DNA of 64,000 bases from Caenibius tardaugens NBRC 16725 (GCF_003860345.1 NZ_CP034179.1:620001-684000); one strand, 5' to 3'. Positions 1-8,486 are shown, counted from the first letter of the stretch. The notes: generated from the sequence alone by a model not told the origin. Numbers and translations are program-made.

Positions 1-1849
1 GGGAAATCCTTGCCCCGGCCGTGGCGCCCAAAAGGGTATAGCCACCACTGCGCGTCGTATTGGCATAATCCGCCCACGCCCCTTGCGGCACCCATTCGAT
101 GTTGGGCGCGATGTGCAAATCATCCCCACCCAGCCGCACTTCCGCGCGATAGACATGCTTCGGGGCGACCGGCAGACGATTGCCACCAAATTCGCGATCG
201 TTGCGGAAACGGAAATCGCTGTACTGATAGACCTGTCGCACACGCAGCCAGGCGGCAAGATCAAGCGAAAGCGCCGCTTCGATGCCCTGATGCCGGGTCT
301 TCCCCGCATTGAACGTCGATGCCGGAACATCCGGGCCAACCGTGTATTGCAGCATCTCACCCTTCAGGTCCGCGCGGTAAAAGGACACATCCCATTGCGC
401 GATCCCCAGCGTTCCCCGCGTCCCGATCTCGGCCGTCCAGGCCCGCTGCGCCTTGACCGGCACGAATGCGCTTATTTGCGCCAGTTCCCCAAATCCGGGT
501 AATTCGGCGGATCGGCTGTAATTCGCATAGATCTGAATCGTGTCCGTGGGTTCGTAAAGCACGCCGAACTTGGGCGACAACTCGCTGAAATCCGCCCGCG
601 CCCGCACATCGCGCAGCCCGCCTACGGCACCATTGTAGCGTTCATGCTGATCGCGATAGCCATCGGCATAGATGGCGCCTGCAATCAGGCTCAGCCGGCT
701 CAACGGTTTATACCGCACTTCGGCATAGAGATTGGCGGTGCGGGCCTTTTGGTCCGCGAGGAACGTCAGCGCGCCGCGTTTCCCGTTAACGTTGACGTAG
801 CGACGGGAATCCACCGTGCCAAAACGGGCTTCACCCCCGACTGTAACCGCGAAAGGACCGCTGCCCCAATTGAGCCGCAGATAGGCCCCGCGATCCAACG
901 ATGACTGATCCACCACCTGAAAAATGGGATGATCCAGCGATTTGCGATTGAAAAACAATCCCAGATCGAGGTTGGCATCACCCAGGGCCACGCTGGTCCG
1001 GTTCTGGAAACGGAGCGACCGGATATTCCGGGCCTGATCGCCTGCGAAGTTGCCGACCCGGGGATTGCTCCTGGCCTGCGCCAGCGTCAGCGCGCCGGGC
1101 AGTTCCTGATTGATATCATTGAGGCTGGCATAGAACCGCGTCTTCACCGCATCGCTGATGCGGAAGCCGACATTGCCATGGAAACGCAGCGAATGACGGC
1201 GCGCATGATCGCGGTCGCCGTCCGATGTGTCTGCGCTGATCGCACCCCAGTAATCCATGGCACCGGACATGCCGCCATAGGAGGCGAGGCCGCGCCATGT
1301 ATCGAAACTGCCTGCATCGCCACGCAGATAAAGCCCCTTTGCATCGGCACCGGTTGGCGTCACCCCGTTGATCGCGCCGCCCAGCGTGCCGGAACCGAAC
1401 CGCAGGGCATTGGCCCCGCGATAGACCTCTAGATGATCGAAGAAGGCCGGTTCCAGTTCCTGGAAATCGCCGTTGTCATCGGCCAGATTGATCGGCACGC
1501 CGTCCTGCAACAAGGTCAGGCCGCGCATATGATAGCCGCGCGAAAGGCCCGAACCGCGCACAGAAAGGCGCACTTCCTGTCCATAGCGGGGCTGAAGGTA
1601 AACACCCGGCGAAAACGCCAGCGCATCGCGCAACGAGACGAGCGATTTGTCCGCGTAGTCTTCGTATCCGACGATGTCGGCGCCCCCGGGCGTGGCATTC
1701 ACCTGCACCTCGGCCTCATCGATCACGGTCTTGCCATTTACGATGATGACATTGGCATTGGCGCGATCGGCGTCTTCCGCGCTCTCGGCATGGGCCGGCG
1801 CAGCGATGGCGACGATGGAGGCGGCAAGCGCCCATTGAGCGATATTCAT
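1..1849 (-). CDS. TonB-dependent outer-membrane receptor (C-terminus beyond window edge)
   Basis: The frame opens at an ATG (complement of 1847-1849) and runs off the left edge with no stop, so about 616 residues are seen and the end of the barrel is missing. A signal peptide ends at APAHA. The plug domain follows, with typical plug motifs (RDALAFSPGV, EVRLSVRGSG, LLQDGVPINL, LEVYRGANALRFGSGTLGG), then a beta-barrel rich in alternating aromatic strands. It lies 36 bp downstream of a SCO protein, a PCu(A)C chaperone and a DUF2946 protein on the same strand. That context suggests copper or a copper complex as ligand (inference); a siderophore or other organic ligand is not excluded. Confidence 0.85.
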   Translation of the reverse strand, partial: MNIAQWALAASIVAIAAPAHAESAEDADRANANVIIVNGKTVIDEAEVQVNATPGGADIVGYEDYADKSLVSLRDALAFSPGVYLQPRYGQEVRLSVRGSGLSRGYHMRGLTLLQDGVPINLADDNGDFQELEPAFFDHLEVYRGANALRFGSGTLGGAINGVTPTGADAKGLYLRGDAGSFDTWRGLASYGGMSGAMDYWGAISADTSDGDRDHARRHSLRFHGNVGFRISDAVKTRFYASLNDINQELPGALTLAQARSNPRVGNFAGDQARNIRSLRFQNRTSVALGDANLDLGLFFNRKSLDHPIFQVVDQSSLDRGAYLRLNWGSGPFAVTVGGEARFGTVDSRRYVNVNGKRGALTFLADQKARTANLYAEVRYKPLSRLSLIAGAIYADGYRDQHERYNGAVGGLRDVRARADFSELSPKFGVLYEPTDTIQIYANYSRSAELPGFGELAQISAFVPVKAQRAWTAEIGTRGTLGIAQWDVSFYRADLKGEMLQYTVGPDVPASTFNAGKTRHQGIEAALSLDLAAWLRVRQVYQYSDFRFRNDREFGGNRLPVAPKHVYRAEVRLGGDDLHIAPNIEWVPQGAWADYANTTRSGGYTLLGATAGARIS

Positions 1850-1885
1850 GGTAATAACTCCCCGAATTCGGGATAAAACAGGCGA

Positions 1886-2521
1886 TCAGGCGACAAGGCG
1901 GCGCAACTTGGCGAGCGCGGCATTCTCGTTTTCATGATGATCGAGGATGGATTGGAGACGGCCGTTGCGATCCATCAGGAACACCCCCGCCGTATGGTCG
2001 ATGGTATAGTCGCCGCCTTCCAGCGGCACCTTCTGGTAAAAGGCGCGCCATCGCTTCACGATCTGGTCAATTTGCGCGGTGGTTCCGGTCAACCCGATAA
2101 TCGGGGTATCAAACAGCGCGGTATAGTTGCCGATATCGGCGGGCGTATCATGGCCGGGATCGACGGAGACGAAGACGATGGCGAACTTCATGCCATCATC
2201 GCCCATGCGCTTGCGCAGTTGTGCCATGCGCGCCAGTGTAGTCGGGCAGACATCGGGGCACCGGGTAAATCCGAAGAACATCGCATAAGGTTTGCCCGCC
2301 AGATTCCGTTCGGTGAAACGGGCGCCATCGGGCGTGACCAGCGCGAACGGACCACCAACGCTGTCGGCATACTCTTTTGGCGTTCCATCCTGCGTACCGC
2401 GAATGGCAATGCCTGCCGCGACGACCGCCAGCAGCACCATAAACACCCACAGGAACAGCGACACCTTGCGCAAGCCGTGCTGTTCCGGTTGGGCGCCGCT
2501 TTCTGAAAGCGGTTCAGTCAT
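1886..2521 (-). CDS. SCO1/SenC family copper chaperone
   Basis: SCO proteins deliver or redox-tune copper for the CuA site of cytochrome oxidase and are membrane-anchored with a periplasmic thioredoxin fold. The 211-residue protein has one N-terminal membrane helix (about residues 20-41), the CxxxC copper motif RCPDVCP (Cys88, Cys92) and the conserved distal His176 in DYTIDHTAG, so all three expected copper ligands are present. The ATG at 2521 overlaps the end of the upstream PCu(A)C gene by 8 bp, indicating co-translation. A longer in-frame start at 2590 lies inside that gene and is less likely. Confidence 0.93.
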   Translation of the reverse strand: MTEPLSESGAQPEQHGLRKVSLFLWVFMVLLAVVAAGIAIRGTQDGTPKEYADSVGGPFALVTPDGARFTERNLAGKPYAMFFGFTRCPDVCPTTLARMAQLRKRMGDDGMKFAIVFVSVDPGHDTPADIGNYTALFDTPIIGLTGTTAQIDQIVKRWRAFYQKVPLEGGDYTIDHTAGVFLMDRNGRLQSILDHHENENAALAKLRRLVA

Positions 2522-3014
2522 GGCGATGCCCCCGGCTGCTTTCTCCCGCAGCGGCGGCGGCGGCGCCAATCGGGGCAACGGCCAGTTCAACCCGCACTTT
2601 CCCCGCGCGCTGGAAATGCAGAGTCACAGGAACACGGGAACCCTGCTTCAACGGCTGCTTCAATCCCAGCAACATGATGTGATAGCCGCCCGGTTTCAGT
2701 GCAACCGTCTGACCTGCAGGCACGGGCAAGCCATGCGGCAACGGGCGCATGCGCATCACACCGCCATCCATATTCACCGAATGGATCTGCACATCCTTGG
2801 CGGCAGGACTGGTGCCCGACAGCAAACGGTCGGCCTGAGCGCCCTTGTTGGTCACGGTCATGAAACCGCCCCCAGCCGATTGGCCGGGCGCCGTTTCCCG
2901 CGCCCAGGGATGGCCGATAACCAGATCGCCCGCGGTATAGCTATGGGCCGCCAACGACCCACCTGTAGCAAGGAACATGGCCGCAACAGCCGCCACAAGA
3001 TGCTTGGAAAACAT
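2514..3014 (-). CDS. PCu(A)C family periplasmic copper chaperone
   Basis: PCu(A)C proteins bind Cu(I) in the periplasm and pass it to cytochrome oxidase, usually with SCO. The 166-residue product starts with a signal peptide (MFSKHLVAAVAAMFLATGG). It carries the His/Met copper site: HSVNM and MRMRP, then GGYHIML about 20 residues later. The C-terminus ends in a His-containing tail (RGHRHD) that may add metal binding. I chose the ATG at 3014 because it places the signal peptide at the N-terminus; an upstream start at 3065 would put 17 unlikely residues before it. The gene lies between DUF2946 and SCO genes in one orientation. Confidence 0.92.
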   Translation of the reverse strand: MFSKHLVAAVAAMFLATGGSLAAHSYTAGDLVIGHPWARETAPGQSAGGGFMTVTNKGAQADRLLSGTSPAAKDVQIHSVNMDGGVMRMRPLPHGLPVPAGQTVALKPGGYHIMLLGLKQPLKQGSRVPVTLHFQRAGKVRVELAVAPIGAAAAAAGESSRGHRHD

Positions 3015-3086
3015 GATAATACTCCGGCAGGCCACGGCTGGCGCAAGGCGCGCCGCCATGACCAAAAGACAAGTCAGGTCAGATTG

Positions 3087-3554
3087 TCAGACCGTTGCCG
3101 GAGGGCCGCGCAATGGCGGACGGAGATAGAAAATGTTCCGGAACGGCAATTGCCGGACCGGGGCCACGCCCAGCGCCAGAATAAACGCCAGCGCCAAGGC
3201 CAGCAGCGGGGCGGATGCACCGCCCATCGTCGCCATAGACAGCGAGGAATAGGCGCAATCGGGATTCGCCTTGCCCTGCTGTTTGTCGCTGCCCTGCATG
3301 GCTTTGCCATTAGCACCATGCCCGTCAACCGGGACGGCAACCTGCGTGGTCATTGCCCCGCCGCCATCGGCATTACACAAGGCAAGCGTCAGAATTTGCG
3401 AAGAATCCACCCCAGTGGCGCTGGAGATCATATACCCCGCAGGCAGGATTGCCCGCATGCACAGGGCCAGCGCGACCGCCAGAATGGCAGCCTGCCAGTG
3501 ACCCCGAACAATGGCGCGCAAGGCATGCATGGAACGGCCCCATAGCCCGCGCAT
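3087..3554 (-). CDS. DUF2946 family protein
   Basis: The 155-residue protein has an N-terminal hydrophobic segment containing CMRAILPAGYM, a Met/His-rich middle with conserved cysteines, and a second hydrophobic helix near residues 115-135. That is the layout of DUF2946 (family recognised from these motifs). The function is not established; DUF2946 genes commonly sit beside copper-related TonB receptors and PCu(A)C genes, as here. It is probably the first gene of the leftward copper operon. An alternative ATG at 3530 would shorten it by eight residues and has a GGGG stretch at suitable spacing. Confidence 0.8.
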   Translation of the reverse strand: MRGLWGRSMHALRAIVRGHWQAAILAVALALCMRAILPAGYMISSATGVDSSQILTLALCNADGGGAMTTQVAVPVDGHGANGKAMQGSDKQQGKANPDCAYSSLSMATMGGASAPLLALALAFILALGVAPVRQLPFRNIFYLRPPLRGPPATV

Positions 3555-3696
3555 CCCCGTTTGTCAGCCCGTCGACGGGAAAATCCTTGCCGGTCTGCAA
3601 AAGTCGGCATGATCGGCCCATTGCCAGCCGCTGAAATTGGCCGCACACTCCCCCGATATAAGAACAAACGGCGAGTATGCCGGATGGGAGACCGGG

Positions 3697-4896
3697 GTGA
3701 GCGCAGCATTCCATTTCGATCCTTTTGCAGCGGAATTTTTCGAGGACCCGTTCCCCGCCTTTCAGGTGATGCGGCGCGATCATCCGGTCTATCGCCGCGA
3801 AATCCCCAACCACCGGGTATGGCCGCATTACTGGATGCTCAGCCGGGCAGCCGATGTCGACGCCGCACTGAAAGACTGGCGGCGTTTCTCTTCCGCGCAA
3901 GGCACGCTGATCGACACGGACATCACACTGATCCCGCCCAACATGTTCAATATGGACCCCCCGCGCCACGATGAACTGCGCACTATCCTTGCCCGCGTGC
4001 TGACCCCGCGGCGCGTCGCCGATCTCGAACCGGAAATCGCCCGTGCGGCGCGCGCCATTCTGGCCAGTCACCTGCCGACCGGTCAGTTGGATGCCACCCG
4101 GGATTATGCCCAGCTGATTCCCACACTGACCATGTGTTCCCTGCTGGACCTGCCCGTTTCGGATCGCGAACTGTTCCTGCGGTGGAACCTTGAAACGATG
4201 GCTGGCGCCGATTTCACCAGCCCCGAGGCATTGCGCGCCTATGGCGAAATGGACGCATACTGGAAGGGCATCGTTGCCGAACGGCGCAAACACAAGGGCA
4301 GCGACCTGATCTCTCAGATTCTGCATCACGACCGGGCCGGTCTTGAACTCGCGGATGAAGAGATCGCGGGCTTCTGTTCGTTGCTGCACGATGCCTCGCA
4401 GAACACGACCATGAACATGATCGCCAATGCCGTGATCGCACTGGGGCGCAACCCGGACCAGCGGCGCAAGCTGACGGACGATCCCACGCTCTGGCCTGCC
4501 GCGATTGAGGAACTGATGCGTTTCGTCTCCCCGGTGCAAGGCCTCGCGCGGGCGACGACATGCGATGTCACGTTGCACGGGGTGACCATTCCCGCCGGGG
4601 ATCAGGTGCTGATCCTCTATGGTTCGGCCAACCACGACGAGACCGTGTTTGAAAATCCCGAACGCCTCGACTTCGATCGCCCGCGCGTAAAAACGCACTG
4701 GGGGTTCGGCCAGGGCATCCACACCTGCCTGGGCGCGGCCGTGGCCCGTCTTGAGATACGCGTGGCGCTGCAGGTGCTGCTGGACGCCGTGCCGGACTAC
4801 ACCGTGGTGGAAAGCGGGATTATCCGCAACCAGCTCGTCCCGACACGCGGCCTAGCCGCCACCCCGATCACTTTTGCCCCGATCACTTTTGCCTGA
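3697..4896 (+). CDS. Cytochrome P450 with atypical I-helix
   Basis: This is a 399-residue bacterial P450. Visible hallmarks are the K-helix ExxR in EELMRF and the heme loop FGQGIHTCLG with the thiolate Cys near residue 344. The I-helix oxygen-activation motif, usually AGxD/ETT, reads ASQNTT (about residues 233-238), so the acidic residue is Asn. I chose GTG at 3697 because GGGAG (3686-3690) precedes it by 6 bp; a TTG at 3637 is open but has no such site. The C-terminus ends in a duplicated PITFA pentapeptide. Eight bases separate it from the next P450, so the two are probably co-translated. The substrate is unknown; a steroid or terpenoid hydroxylation fits the neighbourhood. Confidence 0.93.
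   Translation: MSAAFHFDPFAAEFFEDPFPAFQVMRRDHPVYRREIPNHRVWPHYWMLSRAADVDAALKDWRRFSSAQGTLIDTDITLIPPNMFNMDPPRHDELRTILARVLTPRRVADLEPEIARAARAILASHLPTGQLDATRDYAQLIPTLTMCSLLDLPVSDRELFLRWNLETMAGADFTSPEALRAYGEMDAYWKGIVAERRKHKGSDLISQILHHDRAGLELADEEIAGFCSLLHDASQNTTMNMIANAVIALGRNPDQRRKLTDDPTLWPAAIEELMRFVSPVQGLARATTCDVTLHGVTIPAGDQVLILYGSANHDETVFENPERLDFDRPRVKTHWGFGQGIHTCLGAAVARLEIRVALQVLLDAVPDYTVVESGIIRNQLVPTRGLAATPITFAPITFA
4862..4891 (+). repeat. Two perfect 15-bp tandem copies at the 3' end of the P450 gene
   Basis: The unit CCCCGATCACTTTTG occurs twice without a gap (4862-4876 and 4877-4891). It adds the pentapeptide PITFA a second time just before the stop codon. The reading frame is kept, so this looks like a recent slippage duplication with little structural effect. 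Confidence 0.95.
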
Positions 4897-4904
4897 GCCC
4901 GCAT

Positions 4905-6140
4905 ATGCGCAATCCCCCCATCGATCAGGAATTTGCCTTCGATCCGCAAGACCCCTCGAAATCCAAGGATTTCGCGCTGATGGATCGTATCCGCGCCACC
5001 CGGCCGGTCTGCCGCCCTGCGGACCATCTCGTCCTGACCACCCGCTGGCAGGACACCCGCGACGGCTTTCGCGATATCGTGCGCTTTTCCTCTGTCGGCG
5101 ACATGCGGGCGCCGGGTGTCACCGTGCCGATCGAGGAAAGCTTCCTTGGCGAACTCGACGCCCCACTGCATCCCCGCATCCGGCGCGTGTTGATGCGCGC
5201 GTTCACGCTGAAAGGCGGTCTGGCGGCGGAAGAATGGACGCGGGCCTGTGTTCGCCGCCGTCTCGATGCCTACGCCCACAACGGTGGGGGCGATCTGATG
5301 CAGGCGCTTGCCATCCCGCTGCCCGGCTCGGTTTCGGCCCACGTGCTGGGCATTCCCGACGCATTGCACGATCAGGTCATGGCATGGTGCGATGCATTGC
5401 TGCACAGCACCTGGCCATCCCACGGCAAGACCGAACGGGGCGAAGGGATTGCCGGGGCCTTTCCAGAACTCGCCGCCACGCTGGACGAATTGATCGCAGA
5501 CCGCGCCGCCAATGAGGCAGCCGCCCCGGATGATCGGCCCGATGACCTGATCGCCACCATGGTCCACACCCGTGACGAGGAAGGCTGGCAGATCGGCGCC
5601 CATCATATCCGCACGCTGATCGTCAACATTCTCGCCGGGTCGCTGTCGGCCAGTTACATGCTGGGCAACATCGCCTATCGCTTCGTCCGCGACACCGCAT
5701 TTCAGCAGGTGCTGCGCGATCAGCCCGATCTGATCCCGGCAGCGGTGGAAGAATCCCTGCGTTATGAAGCGCCGGTGGCTTTCCTGTTCCGTACGGCGCG
5801 GGACGACGGTGAAATCGGCGGGTGCCCGGTGCACAAGGGCGAACATCTCATGCTGGGCATCGCCGCCGCCAATCGCGATCCGGCGCAATATCCCGATGCC
5901 GGCACATTTCGGCTCGACCGCGATAATACCGACAGCCATCTGTCGTTCGGCTTCGGCGCGCATCTCTGCGTCGGCAATCACCTGACCAGGATGATCGGGC
6001 GGGTGGTGCTGGAAGAAATGATTGCGCTGTTCCCGCAGGGTAGCCTGTCGTTCGCCCCGGGGTTCGCATGGCAATGCGTGGCGCACCCGCTGGAATACGG
6101 CCCGGAAACGCTCGACCTCAAGGTAAAGACGATCAGGTAA
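4905..6140 (+). CDS. Cytochrome P450 lacking the usual I-helix acid/Thr pair
   Basis: This 411-residue P450 directly follows the previous P450 gene. The heme loop SFGFGAHLCVGNHL supplies the thiolate near Cys355, and the K-helix ExxR is in EESLRYEAPV. The I-helix position reads AGSLSA (residues 244-249) in place of AGxD/ETT, so neither the acidic residue nor the first conserved Thr is present. Catalytically competent P450s with altered I-helices are known, so this may mean substrate-assisted oxygen activation or an unusual reaction rather than loss of function. Its stop overlaps the 3' end of the convergent SDR gene by 8 bp. Confidence 0.93.
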   Translation: MRNPPIDQEFAFDPQDPSKSKDFALMDRIRATRPVCRPADHLVLTTRWQDTRDGFRDIVRFSSVGDMRAPGVTVPIEESFLGELDAPLHPRIRRVLMRAFTLKGGLAAEEWTRACVRRRLDAYAHNGGGDLMQALAIPLPGSVSAHVLGIPDALHDQVMAWCDALLHSTWPSHGKTERGEGIAGAFPELAATLDELIADRAANEAAAPDDRPDDLIATMVHTRDEEGWQIGAHHIRTLIVNILAGSLSASYMLGNIAYRFVRDTAFQQVLRDQPDLIPAAVEESLRYEAPVAFLFRTARDDGEIGGCPVHKGEHLMLGIAAANRDPAQYPDAGTFRLDRDNTDSHLSFGFGAHLCVGNHLTRMIGRVVLEEMIALFPQGSLSFAPGFAWQCVAHPLEYGPETLDLKVKTIR

Positions 6141-6903
6141 CCGGGCAGCTTCCGCCGTCCACCATCAGCGTGTGTCCGTTGACATAGGCGCTGTCCCGCG
6201 ACAGCAGGAACCGTGCCGCGCGCCCGATATCTTCCATCGGATCGCCCAGCCTGCCCTGCGGATTGCGCCCCATGACGCGGGCCTTCATCGTCTCATCCGC
6301 AGCAAACGCCTTGACCAGCGCAGGGGTCGTCGCCAGCGGGGCGATGCAGTTGACCCGCATACCTTGCGGCCCCCATTCCCGTGCCAGTGCGCGGGCGAAC
6401 CCACGCTGGGCTGCTTTGACCCCGGCATAGACCGGCAGGCGGGCCTTACCTTCGAACCCAGCCTCGGATGTGAGCAGCAGCAATGCCCCGCCCGTGTGTT
6501 TGAGATGGGGATAGGCATAGCGGGCCAACAGATAACTGCCCCGCAGGGACACGGCGATCTGATGCCGCATCTCGCCCATCGTATATGCGGCCAGCGGCGC
6601 ATGTTTGGCGGCGGACTGGTCGCTCGTCGCATTATGGACGGCCCCGTCCAAACGGCCTTCCTGCGCCACCACTGTCGCAATGGCATCCCGCACCGATGCG
6701 TCATCGGCCACATCGCAGGCAACGAAACGCCCCTGCCCACCAAGGGCAGTCACCTCCTGCGCGACACGTTCCCCCTCCGCCGCGCGGCGTGCCGCGATCC
6801 ACACGGTCCAGCCCGCCTCGCCGCAGGCCAGCGCAATACCACGGCCAACCCCGCCGCTGGCGCCAGTGACAATCACGCTATGGCGTTCTGACGCGGTCAC
6901 CAT
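6133..6903 (-). CDS. Short-chain dehydrogenase/reductase (SDR)
   Basis: A 256-residue classical SDR that oxidises or reduces an alcohol/ketone with NAD(P). Visible motifs are the cofactor loop TGASGGVG, DVAD at the adenine pocket, a Ser in LLTSEAG, the catalytic YAGVK and the C-terminal VNGHTLMVDGG. The HNATS segment replaces the usual NNAG. The start overlaps the previous gene's stop by 7 bp, and the gene is last in a VOC / SDR-like / SDR operon. The gene content nearby suggests a hydroxylated polycyclic substrate (inference). Confidence 0.92.
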   Translation of the reverse strand: MVTASERHSVIVTGASGGVGRGIALACGEAGWTVWIAARRAAEGERVAQEVTALGGQGRFVACDVADDASVRDAIATVVAQEGRLDGAVHNATSDQSAAKHAPLAAYTMGEMRHQIAVSLRGSYLLARYAYPHLKHTGGALLLLTSEAGFEGKARLPVYAGVKAAQRGFARALAREWGPQGMRVNCIAPLATTPALVKAFAADETMKARVMGRNPQGRLGDPMEDIGRAARFLLSRDSAYVNGHTLMVDGGSCPVT

Positions 6904-7508
6904 GACCGTCCCCTATCGGCAGGCAGGCAACGCCCGCTCAACCATGCCGCATCGTCGGACAGCAGCAAACGCACGGCGCCCAGGACATCTCCGTCCAAGG
7001 TTCCCGGGAACCCGGCCAATGGCGGATCGGGGGCAATCGGCGGCCCATTCAGCACCCGGCATGGCGTGGTCACCGTATTGACCCGAACCCCCCGTTTGCC
7101 TTCCGACAGAGCCAGCGAGCGGGCCAGCGTCTCCACCGCTTCGGCAATCCCGGATTCCGCAGCCAGCCCTGCCGAATCGAGCGGCGGTGGACTGTCGACC
7201 ACGGCTACGATCGCCCCGCCGTCCGCGCAGCACAAGGCCGCCGCACCCAAGGCCATCATCCAATGGAGCAGCGGATCTTCGCCCCGTGCGCCCCATTCTC
7301 CCGTTGGCAATGCCATGACCGCGCAAGGCGATCGCACTTCGGGAAACAGCGCGACAACGATCTCTGTTTCAAGACGGCGCGCACCCAGATCACGCCGCCA
7401 CTCTTCCCATGCCCGATCATCGCCATCGTCGGGCACGGCGACCAGCGTCGCACCCAGCCCCGTCGCAATGCGCCGTGTCGCATCGCAATCCGATCCGATA
7501 ACGATCAT
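6897..7508 (-). CDS. Degenerate SDR-fold protein, probably non-catalytic
   Basis: This 203-residue protein keeps the outline of an SDR (a Rossmann-like start, GGAIVAVVDS before the active-site region, GVRVNTVTTP, a DDAAWLSGRCLPADRG-like end). It lacks the glycine-rich TGxxxGxG loop, where GSDCDATRR stands, and has no YxxxK pair. It is about 50 residues shorter than a normal SDR. It is tightly packed between a VOC gene (13 bp away) and a complete SDR (7 bp overlap), so it is translated with them. A structural partner of the downstream SDR, or a decaying paralogue, are both possible. Confidence 0.72.
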   Translation of the reverse strand: MIVIGSDCDATRRIATGLGATLVAVPDDGDDRAWEEWRRDLGARRLETEIVVALFPEVRSPCAVMALPTGEWGARGEDPLLHWMMALGAAALCCADGGAIVAVVDSPPPLDSAGLAAESGIAEAVETLARSLALSEGKRGVRVNTVTTPCRVLNGPPIAPDPPLAGFPGTLDGDVLGAVRLLLSDDAAWLSGRCLPADRGRSW

Positions 7509-7521
7509 CGGGCGCGTACCA

Positions 7522-8400
7522 TCAGTCGTTTACCGGACGCATCAGTTCGATCCGCACCCCATCGGGGTCTGCGCCGTGCTGCAGTTCGATATAGGACATG
7601 CGCACGTGGGCCTCTTCCACGAAATAGCCGCCCAATCCCGACAGTATGGGGATCGTCGCCTCGATCTCGTCATCCCAGAACGCGATATGCGTCAACCCGA
7701 TCCGGTTGAGCGGCTGCCGTTCCCGCGTACCGAAACATTCGGGTTCGAAGACCTTGAGCAGTTCCAGCGTATTGCCCTCCGCATCCCGGATCATCTGCGC
7801 GCGCAGGCGGATGCCCGGCACCTCGTTAATAGTGTCGAGGAAATCCACCGCCTCATCAAACACGTAATTTTCAGCGGGCCGGAAACCGAGCGCCGCATAA
7901 TAGGCCAGCGATGCATCGATATCGGGGACGCAGATCCCGCTGTGCGAGAACCGGCCCGCCACGCCGGGCTGATGCATCAGTTCGATACGGGTGCCATCGG
8001 GGTCGGTGCAATAGAGCAAGGTGACGCCCGTTTCCGCGTTGTGCGCGCGCGTTTCTTCCACCACATGTCCACCGGCATCGCGGATTTTTTGCGCGTGGGC
8101 ATCGATGTCATCGACATAGAACGACAGATGCACCAGCCCGTATTGCAGGGTCGAACGCCGCTCGCGCGATCCACTGGCAGTCGGGTGGAGGAAATGCAGC
8201 AATTCCAGCCGGGGGCCGCTGGGATGCTGCAGCATCTTCGCGCGGAGCCGGACGCCGGGCAGTTCCATGGTCTTTTCCATGTCCGGGCCTTCGAGGATTC
8301 CGTAATCCTCGGCATCCTCGTATCCCAGAGCCTCCTTGTAAAAACGCTCGGCAATAGCAAAGTCGCTAACACAAACCCCGCGGTGGGACATTCGGATCAC
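7522..8400 (-). CDS. Tandem VOC-fold (glyoxalase/dioxygenase superfamily) protein
   Basis: The 292-residue protein contains two complete VOC domains, about residues 1-145 and 150-290. Each keeps the four metal-ligand positions of the glyoxalase I / methylmalonyl-CoA epimerase layout: His6, Glu66, His91, Glu140 in the first, and His153, Glu213, His238, Glu285 in the second. Type I extradiol dioxygenases use a His-His-Glu set in the C-terminal domain only, so ring cleavage is less supported than lyase, isomerase or epimerase chemistry. The start is GTG at 8400, with AAGGAA 8 bp upstream; an ATG at 8391 is an alternative. It heads an operon with two SDR-family genes. Confidence 0.85.
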   Translation of the reverse strand: MIRMSHRGVCVSDFAIAERFYKEALGYEDAEDYGILEGPDMEKTMELPGVRLRAKMLQHPSGPRLELLHFLHPTASGSRERRSTLQYGLVHLSFYVDDIDAHAQKIRDAGGHVVEETRAHNAETGVTLLYCTDPDGTRIELMHQPGVAGRFSHSGICVPDIDASLAYYAALGFRPAENYVFDEAVDFLDTINEVPGIRLRAQMIRDAEGNTLELLKVFEPECFGTRERQPLNRIGLTHIAFWDDEIEATIPILSGLGGYFVEEAHVRMSYIELQHGADPDGVRIELMRPVND

Positions 8401-8432
8401 TGGATGGTTTCCTTCTCGTGGTCGTAGGAAAC

Positions 8433-8444
8433 CGGTCTAGACCG
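8433..8444. promoter_or_regulatory. Perfect 12-bp palindrome upstream of the VOC operon
   Basis: CGGTCTAGACCG is a perfect inverted repeat 33-44 bp upstream of the VOC gene start. CTAG is rare in proteobacterial coding DNA. Position and symmetry suit a repressor or activator site, but no regulator is identified and no second copy was seen in the window. Confidence 0.4.
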
Positions 8445-8486
8445 ATCCATGCCCACCACACAATGTGACGAACCGGCCATTTCGCA

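Noticed and set aside
3373-6086. Two open frames over 400 codons on the minus strand opposite the P450 pair
   Set aside because: They are complements of clearly identified P450 genes and show no recognisable motif.
7522-8400. Extradiol ring-cleavage dioxygenase (for example 4-hydroxyestrone 4,5-dioxygenase type) as the identity of the VOC protein
   Set aside because: The metal-ligand layout is glyoxalase I-like in both domains rather than His-His-Glu in the C-terminal domain only. It is kept as an alternative, not as the call.
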